This document shows positions 54,916-61,907 of a DNA stretch of 64,000 nt, in pieces. The position numbers and the translations under genes are program-made. The first letter of the stretch is position 1, and every line of letters starts with the position of its first letter. The DNA is from a virus. Under the pieces are notes generated by a model. The model did not search any database, was not told where the DNA came from, and saw only the letters and a program-made list of their open reading frames with translations. The stretch spans positions 1-64,000 of the IMG/VR virus record IMGVR_UViG_3300028177_000004; one strand, 5' to 3'.

Positions 54916-56169
54916 TCAGATTGTGTCCCTTCTGGGTGCGAGTGTGTCGATGTAGTCGATGGTGTTGGCTAGGCCGACCTTGCGCATGCTGGCCGTCTCA
55001 GTGTGACCACCTCGCATGTGCGCCTTCTCAACATTGGGCGGTGCGTTCAGGTCTTGTCGCCAGTGCCGTATGACTTCTTGTTCGATGTCCTCTGCCTCTT
55101 GACCTGTTGTGATGTCCCAAGTCTTTACGATGGCGAATCCATTGCGAACGTTGTCACCCATTCTGCGGTCAGCGGACTCTGCGCCTGCAACGCCTACCTT
55201 CAATGCGTTATGTCCCGTGTGCTTCAAGAGGTAGACGATGGCTTCCTCCATGTAGTTGAACGAGGAGTGGCAAGCTTTGCAACCTGAGCCCCCTTTAAGG
55301 TTCGTGAGAGAGGGGGTGACGACAGCGCCACATGAGTGCTTCATCTTCCACTTCTTCTGAGAGCCGCTGTATTCGTCGATGGGTTCGAACCCTCTGGAAC
55401 GAACGTAGTCTGCTGCTGCTTCTGGACTGATGGTGTGTGGGTGTGACCATCTAGGGCTGGCACCACCCGTGAGGCTGCTGGGGTCGATTGACTTTCGTGA
55501 ACATGGGTAGCAACCTGAGCCTCCACGTCTGATTAGTTCAAGGGTGGAGTGACGTTCGCCGCCGCATTCGACATGGATGGTTCGCCAAGGTGACTTGATG
55601 GACAGGAACGGCTCCAGAGGTTCGTGCCCTGCTTGCCTCATCTCTTCGAACACTGCTTCCTGAGAGATTCGTGGCTTAGCGCCTGTTCCCTTTTGGCACT
55701 CACATTGCGTGATGGTCCAACCCTTCTTGATGGCCTGCTTGATCATGACTGGCTTGACCGTGACTGTGGCCCCACAGGTGTGTCGGCATTTCATGGGAAC
55801 CTTGCTGCCTGTGTACTCCTCTAGAGGGGTGAAGCCATTGTCGATCATCAAAGCCGTTGCGTCGACTGCTGCCTTCTTGATGCGTTCTGCTACCAGACGC
55901 TGGTATCCACATGTCCTGCATCCGCCTGTAGCGAAGAGACTTCCGATAGTGGGCGATCCTTTGGTGTCGCAGGTCAAGCACTTGACCTTCCAAGGTTGGG
56001 TGGTGCGTCCATGCCAAGGCTCCAGTGCGACGAGGTTCTTCTCTTTCAGCCGAGCGTTGGCTTCTTTAGCGGAGAGCGATCGGTTGCGCATGGGTGCGGC
56101 GTGTCGATCACAGGTGCAGTCCTTCTTACACTTCAGTGCCTTGCTTCGGGCTGCGGTGTCGTATGCCAT
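54916..56169 (-). CDS. GIY-YIG-like nuclease with zinc-ribbon repeats
   Basis: 417 aa. Residues about 50-290 hold four zinc-ribbon repeats with WKVKCLTCDTKGSPT..GCRTCG, MKCRHTCGATVTVKP, RTIHVECGGERHSTL..CYPC and WKMKHSCGAVVTPSL..GCKAC, like the DUF4379/treble-clef arrays of homing-type nucleases. Residues about 310-390 resemble a GIY-YIG domain: EAIVYLLKHTGHNALKVGV then RMGDNVRNGFAIVKTWDIT and EQEVIRHW. Likely a freestanding homing or repair nuclease. Leaderless: TAAGGT 6 nt before ATG 56169. Confidence 0.65.
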   Translation of the reverse strand: MAYDTAARSKALKCKKDCTCDRHAAPMRNRSLSAKEANARLKEKNLVALEPWHGRTTQPWKVKCLTCDTKGSPTIGSLFATGGCRTCGYQRLVAERIKKAAVDATALMIDNGFTPLEEYTGSKVPMKCRHTCGATVTVKPVMIKQAIKKGWTITQCECQKGTGAKPRISQEAVFEEMRQAGHEPLEPFLSIKSPWRTIHVECGGERHSTLELIRRGGSGCYPCSRKSIDPSSLTGGASPRWSHPHTISPEAAADYVRSRGFEPIDEYSGSQKKWKMKHSCGAVVTPSLTNLKGGSGCKACHSSFNYMEEAIVYLLKHTGHNALKVGVAGAESADRRMGDNVRNGFAIVKTWDITTGQEAEDIEQEVIRHWRQDLNAPPNVEKAHMRGGHTETASMRKVGLANTIDYIDTLAPRRDTI

Positions 56170-56175
56170 GTGCGT

Positions 56176-56204
56176 ACCTTAGTTGGATGTCAACGTCGTG
56201 TCAA
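56176..56204 (-). promoter_or_regulatory. Promoter for nuclease gene (leaderless)
   Basis: Minus strand: TTGACA, 17-nt spacer, TAAGGT; the -35 is the full consensus. Confidence 0.72.
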
Positions 56205-56216
56205 GGAGAGGCAACA

Positions 56217-56495
56217 TCAGTCAAGGCTGCGGATGACAGCGAGGACATCAGCGAAAGACATGGAGGGCGAAAGCTTCTCCTGATGTCGGATGTTCCTACG
56301 TTCCCTCCGAGTAGTGCCGCCCCAGATACCAAGGAGGTCAGGTTGAACGAGGGCCTCAGCGAGACAGGAATCTCTCACATCACAATGATGGCAGTACTCC
56401 AAGGCTGGACCTCTACTGCCTCCACGTTTGGAGAAGAAGATGGTGGTGTTAGCAGAGATGCAGGCTGCCTTGTGCTTCCACGGCTCTCTACTCAT
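56217..56495 (-). CDS. Second WhiB-family protein
   Basis: 92 aa from ATG 56495 (ATG 56501 possible); a longer frame to 56717 overlaps another gene. Cysteines at 12, 35, 38 and 44 (C-x22-C-x2-C-x5-C) then GIWGGTTRRERRN, the classical WhiB G-I-W-G-G turn and basic helix. Overlaps the LysM gene stop by 8 nt, so the two are coupled. Reinforces an actinobacterial host; may block host cell division or compete with host WhiB. Confidence 0.8.
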   Translation of the reverse strand: MSREPWKHKAACISANTTIFFSKRGGSRGPALEYCHHCDVRDSCLAEALVQPDLLGIWGGTTRRERRNIRHQEKLSPSMSFADVLAVIRSLD

Positions 56496-56775
56496 CAGCA
56501 TTACCCGTGGAGGGCACGCGAATTTCCTGACCAATCTGGATCGACGCCGTCCCACCATTGAGTTGGACGAAGTGGTACACGGCGTTCTCAAGGTTGCCTT
56601 CACACCGGGTGCGTGCAATCTCCCAGATGGTGTCGAACGCTTCAGCCACATGGGTCCCACTCTCACAAGTGAAACGGGAGTGGCGTTCGTTCGTCCAACC
56701 GAGGCCCCAGATAGCAAAGACCATGAACGCTGCGATGGCTGTAGCCGCCGCCGTGAATCTGATTAGCCCTGTCAT
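56488..56775 (-). CDS. Membrane protein with LysM-like domain
   Basis: 95 aa from ATG 56775. N-terminal transmembrane helix (IRFTAAATAIAAFMVFAIW), then residues 50-92 (HVAEAFDTIWEIARTRCEGN, VYHFVQLNGGTASIQIGQEI) match LysM (DT-W-IA, LN, I--G--L-VP). This would place a peptidoglycan-binding domain outside the membrane. Leaderless from TAGGCT 7 nt upstream. Coupled to the second WhiB. Confidence 0.7.
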   Translation of the reverse strand: MTGLIRFTAAATAIAAFMVFAIWGLGWTNERHSRFTCESGTHVAEAFDTIWEIARTRCEGNLENAVYHFVQLNGGTASIQIGQEIRVPSTGNADE

Positions 56776-56782
56776 GGGGATA

Positions 56783-56811
56783 AGCCTAGCGGTTATGCCA
56801 ACAACAAGCAA
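56783..56811 (-). promoter_or_regulatory. Promoter for LysM-WhiB operon (leaderless)
   Basis: Minus strand: TTGCTT, 17-nt spacer, TAGGCT, 7 nt to ATG 56775. Confidence 0.7.
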
Positions 56812-56922
56812 CCTCGCAACACGATTTGCTGGGAAAAGCCAAGGAATACCATCCCCCCCCTCGACACGCCGAGAACCGAGTTGTCTTCTGCCCCGCTTCG
56901 CAAGCTCAACCGGCGAGCAACA

Positions 56923-56966
56923 CCCAAACGAAACCGTGAGGCAACCCAAACGAAACCGTGAGGCAA
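56923..56966 (+). repeat. 22-bp tandem repeat, two copies
   Basis: Unit cccaaacgaaaccgtgaggcaa at 56923-56944 and 56945-56966. Shares ccgtgaggcaacc with the MoxR promoter region. Confidence 0.75.
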
Positions 56967-57091
56967 CCCTGAACGAATCCGAACGAAGTTACCGAACCGT
57001 CACTTCATAGTCCCGCAAACTTTTCGAACACACGTTCGGGCTGTGGGGGCACGCATACAGAATTTTGGTGTGTATGTTTCTCTGGTTTAAT

Positions 57092-57454
57092 TCAGGAGAG
57101 TGCGGAGTAGAGGATGGTTGCGAGTGCGATGGTTGTGATGAGTGTGAGTGTCCATTGCAGGTGGAGTTGGTTCTTTTTTTTGTTGTAGAGCTTGATGCCT
57201 TTTTTGTAGGCGTCTTTGGTGAGTTCGTCTCTGTCGATGATGATGCCGTGTGTTTCGTAGTTGTGGCTGTTTAGGAGGATTTCGAGGAGGTTCTCTATGA
57301 CGAGGCTTGTTTTTAGGTAGTCGTCTGGTTCTTCGTTGAAGGATAGGTGGCTGAGTTCGTTGATATAAATTTCTAGGGCTTCGTAGATTGTGTTTTGTCC
57401 GGGTCCCGTGGGGCCTTTTTGGGAGGGGGGTGTGGGTTGTTCAGCCCCGGTCAT
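57092..57454 (-). CDS. Tail-anchored membrane protein
   Basis: 120 aa. Helical cytoplasmic part (ALEIYINELSHLSFNEEPD) and a single C-terminal transmembrane helix (WTLTLITTIALATILYSALS). N-terminus Pro-rich. Function unknown. Confidence 0.6.
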   Translation of the reverse strand: MTGAEQPTPPSQKGPTGPGQNTIYEALEIYINELSHLSFNEEPDDYLKTSLVIENLLEILLNSHNYETHGIIIDRDELTKDAYKKGIKLYNKKKNQLHLQWTLTLITTIALATILYSALS

Positions 57455-57513
57455 GTTGTGGGGTGCCTAAAAATTTTTGAGGGGTTTGTTTTCTTTTGTT
57501 GTTGCATGGGTTT

Positions 57514-57672
57514 TTAGGGGTTGCGCGGTTTGCGTTCTCCGAGTGTCCATCCTGCGTAGGCTCCGGCGGGGATGAGGATTGCGAAGGCCCACCATTCGCC
57601 GACGAGCCCTCCGGAGATGATTCCGCCTGAGATGGCGAGGATGGTGCCGAAGAAGAGTGATTTGAGGTTCAT
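57514..57672 (-). CDS. Small membrane protein (52 aa)
   Basis: ATG 57672 overlaps the upstream stop (ATGA), stop TAA at 57514. Two transmembrane segments (LFFGTILAISGGIISGGLVG and AFAILIPAGAYAGW). Holin-like size but also fits an accessory membrane protein. Confidence 0.55.
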   Translation of the reverse strand: MNLKSLFFGTILAISGGIISGGLVGEWWAFAILIPAGAYAGWTLGERKPRNP

Positions 57673-58184
57673 CCGCTTTCGCCTCCGTATTCGAAGTTGG
57701 GGTTGTATCCGCTTAGACCGATTCTTCTTTTAATTTTTTTTTTGGTAACGATTGGTCGGACAAGTCGGACCACTCTGAACATCTCGGCTCCGTCGATCAG
57801 GTCTTGGAGGTCTGTTTTGGAGTCGAGCATTTTGGGGGTGATTTTGTTTCCGTCGGTGGGGAGAGCTTTGGCGATGTTGTCTGTGGCGACGTGTGTTTCT
57901 CTCTCTAGGCTTTTGTCGATGATGCCGTTGGGGGAGTTCCGCATTGTGGCATCACAGATCGCCGGTCGAAGATCGAGTTTGAGGATGCCCTCGACAACTT
58001 CAACGACGCAGTCGGCAACGATGAGGAAATCTTGGTAGTCAAGTTCCTTTTGCTGAATCCATTTGCGACGCATGAGACCCTCTAGTGGGGGCATGCCGGA
58101 TTTGGCTACAGCTTGAGCTCGTTCGGTGAATCGGGCTTGCATGGCTTCGATTTTGATGATGGCTTCTGCGCTGACTTCATCCAT
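57669..58184 (-). CDS. Hypothetical protein
   Basis: 171 aa. Charged, helical; CVVEVVEGILKLDLRPAICD then LPTDGNKITPKMLDSKTDLQ and a basic end KKKIKRRIGLSGYN. Not recognised. Leaderless: TAACGT 7 nt before ATG 58184. Confidence 0.6.
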   Translation of the reverse strand: MDEVSAEAIIKIEAMQARFTERAQAVAKSGMPPLEGLMRRKWIQQKELDYQDFLIVADCVVEVVEGILKLDLRPAICDATMRNSPNGIIDKSLERETHVATDNIAKALPTDGNKITPKMLDSKTDLQDLIDGAEMFRVVRLVRPIVTKKKIKRRIGLSGYNPNFEYGGESG

Positions 58185-58191
58185 AGATGTG

Positions 58192-58220
58192 ACGTTAGCA
58201 GCTTTACCCCCACCTGTAAA
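58192..58220 (-). promoter_or_regulatory. Promoter for 58184 gene (leaderless)
   Basis: Minus strand: TTTACA, 17-nt spacer, TAACGT, 7 nt to ATG. Confidence 0.65.
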
Positions 58221-58268
58221 CCCAAGCTGCTAGTCTTTATTTACGTTAACGATTGAAGGTGATAGCGA

Positions 58269-59045
58269 GTGGACATAGACCTGCCAGTGACATCCCGTTG
58301 GGTGCGGCTCGATGAGTTGCATCCTCGGTTCAAATTACGCTTGGGGGCGTTTTTTGACGATCCGATTATTCGTGGCCGGGTGGCTATCGTGTCGGGCGTG
58401 AGAACGATGGCTGCACAGCAGGCGTTATACGATAAATATAAATCAGGCAAGGGAAACTTAGCTGCCAATCCTCAAAGACGTTTTGGAAATGGCTTTCAGG
58501 GTAGCTGGCATATGGCTCAGCCTGCATTTGACAATTACGGATTTGCTGTCGATTTTCGCATTACCGGTAAAGGCTTATCCACTTGGGAAGTCAATAATAC
58601 TGCTAAGCAGTATGGCTTACACCCTACAGTGAGTGGCGAGTGGTGGCATCATCAACCATATGGGCGTTTTCTAAACGGACAGTGGAATTGGTTTGATGCT
58701 CCGGCGCTGAAGGGCGAGCAGTCTGAAAAGGCGATTCGCGTAAAAGATCAAGAATTGGCAAAAGCGAAGCATCCTCTCCAAGAACTTGCTGAGGCTATTG
58801 CTCGTGCCCGCCGTCAAGTTTTGCGCAAGGGTGATCGCGGAGAAGCTGTAAAGCTACTTCAAATGTTGTTGGAGAAACAGGGCATTAGCACGGCCAAAAC
58901 TTCTAGTCGCACGATGACCGGAAAAGGTATAGACGGGATCTTTGGACGCGGTACTGAACGTGCCGTAAAGCAGTTCCAAAGGAATGAGAGCCTTACGATG
59001 GATGGCATTGTTGGTCCTGCGTCTTGGCAGGAGCTCTTCGACTAG
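58269..59045 (+). CDS. Endolysin-like M15 peptidase plus peptidoglycan-binding domain
   Basis: 258 aa from GTG 58269 behind AAGGTGAT. Residues about 40-135 form an M15-type zinc peptidase: WHMAQPAFDNYGFAVDF (His81, Asp95) and GEWWHHQPYG (His127). Residues about 170-258 are PG_binding_1 (LRKGDRGEAVKLLQMLLEKQ then IDGIFGRGTERAVKQFQRNE and MDGIVGPASWQELF). Same domain plan as 19788-20549 but only weakly similar. No signal peptide. A second lysis enzyme, or one used to release DNA or to enter through the wall. Confidence 0.85.
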   Translation: MDIDLPVTSRWVRLDELHPRFKLRLGAFFDDPIIRGRVAIVSGVRTMAAQQALYDKYKSGKGNLAANPQRRFGNGFQGSWHMAQPAFDNYGFAVDFRITGKGLSTWEVNNTAKQYGLHPTVSGEWWHHQPYGRFLNGQWNWFDAPALKGEQSEKAIRVKDQELAKAKHPLQELAEAIARARRQVLRKGDRGEAVKLLQMLLEKQGISTAKTSSRTMTGKGIDGIFGRGTERAVKQFQRNESLTMDGIVGPASWQELFD

Positions 59046-59212
59046 ATTTGTCGCCGCTTCGCGGTCTCTTTGAGCATCAACCCTTGTTGCTGCTCAAGCG
59101 TGACAATTTTAGATTCCAGCATCTGCAAACGTCGTCGAACATCGTTTACGGTGTCGCGTAAAGCGCCGATGACGGCTTCAATTTCCTGCAGTTCCCCGTC
59201 CCAAGTGGCCAT
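59042..59212 (-). CDS. Small coiled-coil protein (56 aa)
   Basis: ATG 59212, stop TAG 59042. Heptad helix ELQEIEAVIGALRDTVNDVR then LEQQQGLMLKETAKRRQ. Converges with the endolysin gene, overlapping 4 nt. Confidence 0.55.
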   Translation of the reverse strand: MATWDGELQEIEAVIGALRDTVNDVRRRLQMLESKIVTLEQQQGLMLKETAKRRQI

Positions 59213-59230
59213 CGTACTAGTATACCTGAT

Positions 59231-59464
59231 ATGCCTCCCGAGTCCACTCCAAATATGTCATGGGAAGTCACACCAAGGACGCCTAAAGCCGATGCGTCAT
59301 TAGACGAATTGGCCGCAGAAGCTAAAACTTTGGTGGATGATTTCTTTAAAACTGCCGAAAGGTTGCCTCACTGGGGAATTGTGCTGCGTCGTATCCGTTT
59401 GGCTGCGATGCGTGAAAAATTTGATTCTTGGCTTGAAGATTTAACAACAATTTCTGACAAGTAA
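59231..59464 (+). CDS. Hypothetical protein
   Basis: 77 aa. ATG 59231 follows TAGTAT by 7 nt, so probably leaderless. Helical (SLDELAAEAKTLVDDFFKTA then RRIRLAAMREKFDSWLEDL). Ahead of the tRNA cluster on the opposite strand. Confidence 0.55.
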   Translation: MPPESTPNMSWEVTPRTPKADASLDELAAEAKTLVDDFFKTAERLPHWGIVLRRIRLAAMREKFDSWLEDLTTISDK

Positions 59465-59473
59465 ATCAAATAG

Positions 59474-59546
59474 CGCCCCCGGCAGGATTCGAACCTACAA
59501 CCTTCGGGATAGAAGCCCGCTGCGCTATCCGTTGCGCCACGGGGGC
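59474..59546 (-). tRNA. tRNA-Arg (anticodon UCU)
   Basis: Read on the minus strand: acceptor GCCCCCG pairs with CGGGGGC, D stem GCGC, anticodon loop CTTCTAT with TCT, T loop GTTCGAAT. No encoded CCA. Decodes AGA. Confidence 0.9.
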
Positions 59547-59550
59547 CTAG

Positions 59551-59623
59551 CTCGGCGGGGAGGGCTCGAACCTCCAACCTTCGGGTCCAAAGCCCGACGT
59601 TCTGCCAGTTGAACTACCGCCGA
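59551..59623 (-). tRNA. tRNA-Gln (anticodon UUG)
   Basis: Acceptor TCGGCGG/CCGCCGA, anticodon loop CTTTGGA with TTG, T arm GGAGG-TTCGAGC-CCTCC. Decodes CAA. Confidence 0.9.
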
Positions 59624-59624
59624 T

Positions 59625-59699
59625 TGGTACCCCCAACGGGGATCGAACCCGTGTTCCCAGCGTGAAAGGCTGGTGTCCTGACCACTAGACGATGGGGGC
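59625..59699 (-). tRNA. tRNA-Glu (anticodon UUC)
   Basis: Acceptor GCCCCCA/TGGGGGT, anticodon loop CTTTCAC with TTC, T arm CGGG-TTCGATC-CCCG. A CCA triplet is encoded at the 3' end (59625-59627). Decodes GAA. Confidence 0.9.
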
Positions 59700-59703
59700 T
59701 GAG

Positions 59704-59776
59704 TGGGAGCGGCGGGAATCGAACCCGCAACCGTCGGATTAAAAGTCCGCTACTCTGCCAATTGAGTTACGCTCCC
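59704..59776 (-). tRNA. tRNA-Lys (anticodon UUU)
   Basis: Acceptor GGGAGCG/CGCTCCC, anticodon loop CTTTTAA with TTT, T arm GCGGG-TTCGATT-CCCGC. Decodes AAA. Confidence 0.9.
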
Positions 59777-59780
59777 GAAG

Positions 59781-59864
59781 TGGCGATGGCGGGATTCGAA
59801 CCCGCATGACTCAAGAGTCGGGAGATTTTAAGTCTCCTGTGTATGCCTATTCCACCACACCGCC
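59781..59864 (-). tRNA. tRNA-Leu (anticodon UAA)
   Basis: Acceptor GGCGGTG/CATCGCC, anticodon loop CTTAAAA with TAA, long variable arm (CCGACTCTTGAGTC), T arm GCGGG-TTCGAAT-CCCGC. Decodes UUA. First of five in transcription order. Confidence 0.9.
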
Positions 59865-60056
59865 CGTGCCTTAGTAATAGTTGCTTATACCTCCAAGGGG
59901 CTAGTAAGAAGGTGGGAACGCCTTAGGAGGGCTGTGTGGCTGTCTGAGAGAGAAATAGGGACCCCCTCCGGGTTGCCCATGCATCTCTGTACCGGGCAAT
60001 GCCAGAAGAGGTCCCTAAATCCTCGCGCTGTGGTTTCCGCGTTACCTACGCGCGAC

Positions 60057-60503
60057 CTAGAACGGGTCTTTGACCAGTTCCTCTTCTACTTGTTTGCGCG
60101 GAGACGTAGCCGTAGCTCTCTTGGAGCCACCTTCTGCGTTGTCCCCAGCGCGCTTGCGAGTGAAGTCGGAGATGCTGCGAGTCTGGATGGCGATGTTCTC
60201 AGCCACCACTTCGACGATGTTTTGTTTGGTCCCATCATCTTTTTCCCAGACGCGCTGTTCCATGCGACCGGTGACGATAACGCCAACACCCTTCTCTAGA
60301 ACGTCTGCGGTATCGTCGGCGAGCTTTCGCCATGCGATGACGTTGAAGTAGGAGGTGTCCTCTTCCCATTCGTCTGTCTTGGCGTTCTTCCAGCTGCGGT
60401 TACAGGCAATGCTGAACTTGAGCTTGGAGATGCCCGAATCGGTGTATTTCATTTCCGGGTCTTGGGTTACGTTGCCGCAACCGGTGAATGTCGAATTGTT
60501 CAT
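60057..60503 (-). CDS. ssb: Single-stranded DNA-binding protein
   Basis: 148 aa from ATG 60503 (the frame extends to 60542). OB-fold SSB: MNNSTFTGCGNVTQDPEMKY, KLKFSIACNRSWKN, TSYFNVIAWRKLADDTADVL and GVGVIVTGRMEQRVWEKDDG, AIQTRSISD. Binds exposed ssDNA in phage replication and recombination. The acidic tip ends VEEELVKDPF instead of the usual DDIPF, so partner contacts may differ. A TGGGGG/CCCCCA hairpin (60526-60541) lies in its leader. Confidence 0.88.
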   Translation of the reverse strand: MNNSTFTGCGNVTQDPEMKYTDSGISKLKFSIACNRSWKNAKTDEWEEDTSYFNVIAWRKLADDTADVLEKGVGVIVTGRMEQRVWEKDDGTKQNIVEVVAENIAIQTRSISDFTRKRAGDNAEGGSKRATATSPRKQVEEELVKDPF

Positions 60504-60525
60504 TTCAGCTCGCTTCTCTTGGGTT

Positions 60526-60541
60526 TGGGGGAGAACCCCCA
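60526..60541 (-). promoter_or_regulatory. Hairpin in ssb leader
   Basis: TGGGGG-AGAA-CCCCCA, perfect 6-bp stem 23 nt upstream of the ssb start. Possible autoregulation or RNA stability element. Confidence 0.45.
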
Positions 60542-60553
60542 TCGTTGTGTAGG

Positions 60554-60582
60554 TTGCACTCTAACACCGATTCGGTTAGCAT
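60554..60582 (+). promoter_or_regulatory. Promoter for 60591 (leaderless)
   Basis: TTGCAC, 17-nt spacer, TAGCAT, 8 nt to ATG 60591. Divergent from ssb. Confidence 0.65.
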
Positions 60583-60590
60583 TGTCAACC

Positions 60591-60869
60591 ATGCCTACGA
60601 AAAATGCTGACTTGCGACTGAAGGTTATGAAGCACATCACCGTGATGCTGCTGGCCATTTCGGACGATGACGAGAGTCTTACCGACGCCGAGCTGGACGA
60701 ACAGTACAATGACGCAGAGGAGTGGGCAGACTTGCTGTTGGAATCCATGGGATTCACCATTACAGAAACAACAGATGACGATACTATTACGGCTACCTGC
60801 AAGCTTGAGGACATTGAGGCGTTCTTCACGGCCAAGTCCAAGGAGTATTTGGTAGCCGAAAACTTGTAG
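60591..60869 (+). CDS. Small acidic helical protein
   Basis: 92 aa from ATG 60591; the frame runs back to 60462 over ssb. LRLKVMKHITVMLLAISDDD then LDEQYNDAEEWADLLLESMG, acidic alpha/beta. Followed 9 nt later by a secreted transglycosylase-like gene. Confidence 0.6.
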   Translation: MPTKNADLRLKVMKHITVMLLAISDDDESLTDAELDEQYNDAEEWADLLLESMGFTITETTDDDTITATCKLEDIEAFFTAKSKEYLVAENL

Positions 60870-60878
60870 GAGGACCAA

Positions 60879-61898
60879 GTGCGATACGACATCCGCAGCC
60901 GTGTCAAAGCTTTGACAATCTTTTCGGTTTCAGTTCTAAGCCTTTACGGTTTGACAATATGGGCCGACAGCAGGAGTGTTGCCGACCAACCTTTTAATCT
61001 CACGCGAGAAGATCTGCCCGTATCGGGGTTGAGCGTCAGTGGCGCTACCACTACGACCGCTCAGCCGGTGATCACTTGGGTGGCCACCTCGACCACGACT
61101 ACAACCACCACGACGACTGCGAACCTTCCGACAGTGGAGGTGTTGGAGCCACCTCCGGATTGTGTGGTGTTGAGTGAAATACCAGAAGGATGGGCTCACC
61201 CTCTTCCAGAGTGGCCTCCCCATTGGGGAGACATCAATAACTATCCAGAATGTCCCCCAGATAACCACACTCCAGAGTTCTATGACGATGAATTCAATCA
61301 GGAAGTAACGGTTACCGAATTATCACCTGAATTTGTAGAGACCTTTATCGAAGAGACAATCTTGGAGATTCTCAAAAGCGAGTACACATTTTTTCGCTTT
61401 GACGAGGATGTGAAGATTCTCCAACACTATTTAGAAGTAGATGTAGACGGCATTTATGGCCCGATCACTCGTGGAGAACACATCAGGGCTCTTGTCCGGC
61501 TAGGACAATGGCAGCCTGTTGATATGACCTTCAGCTTGGATGAAATAGTTGGAGATGGCGGGTACGACTATCCGATGGACCCCGAGAAGCGTTGCCCCGA
61601 GTGGGAGGACACGTTCGTTGCTTATGGCCTCGTCCCTGTCGACGTTTGGTCGTATGTTGCTTGGAAGGAAAGTCGCTGTAGGCCGACGGTCGTCAACGAC
61701 ACGTTGAATTCAGACGGTTCGATTGATTATGGCCTTGTGCAGATCAACTCGATTCACCGCAGGGCCGTATTCAAGGTGTGTGAGGGATGGGATCTGGAGG
61801 TAATGCTGCTTGATGTCGATTGCAACCTGCGTATGGCGCGATATTTGATGGACAACACCCGCAACCGGTTAGGAAACTGGCGCATCTACATGTACTAA
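60879..61898 (+). CDS. Secreted or membrane-anchored lytic transglycosylase-like protein
   Basis: 339 aa from GTG 60879 behind AGGAGGA. Residues about 10-30 are a signal-anchor helix (ALTIFSVSVLSLYGLTIW), 55-85 a Thr-rich stalk, 175-210 a peptidoglycan-binding-like helix set (ILQHYLEVDVDGIYGPITR), and 250-320 a lysozyme/SLT fold: YVAWKESRCRP (catalytic Glu), then DYGLVQINS and CNLRMARYL. Secreted wall hydrolases in phages are rare and may help lysis from outside or remodel the wall for superinfection. Next gene is a secreted peptidase. Confidence 0.75.
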   Translation: MRYDIRSRVKALTIFSVSVLSLYGLTIWADSRSVADQPFNLTREDLPVSGLSVSGATTTTAQPVITWVATSTTTTTTTTTANLPTVEVLEPPPDCVVLSEIPEGWAHPLPEWPPHWGDINNYPECPPDNHTPEFYDDEFNQEVTVTELSPEFVETFIEETILEILKSEYTFFRFDEDVKILQHYLEVDVDGIYGPITRGEHIRALVRLGQWQPVDMTFSLDEIVGDGGYDYPMDPEKRCPEWEDTFVAYGLVPVDVWSYVAWKESRCRPTVVNDTLNSDGSIDYGLVQINSIHRRAVFKVCEGWDLEVMLLDVDCNLRMARYLMDNTRNRLGNWRIYMY

Positions 61899-61907
61899 CC
61901 AGTACTA

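Noticed and set aside
59865-60056. Possible promoter for the tRNA cluster
   Set aside because: No box pair with a good spacer on the minus strand; the cluster may be read from further upstream.
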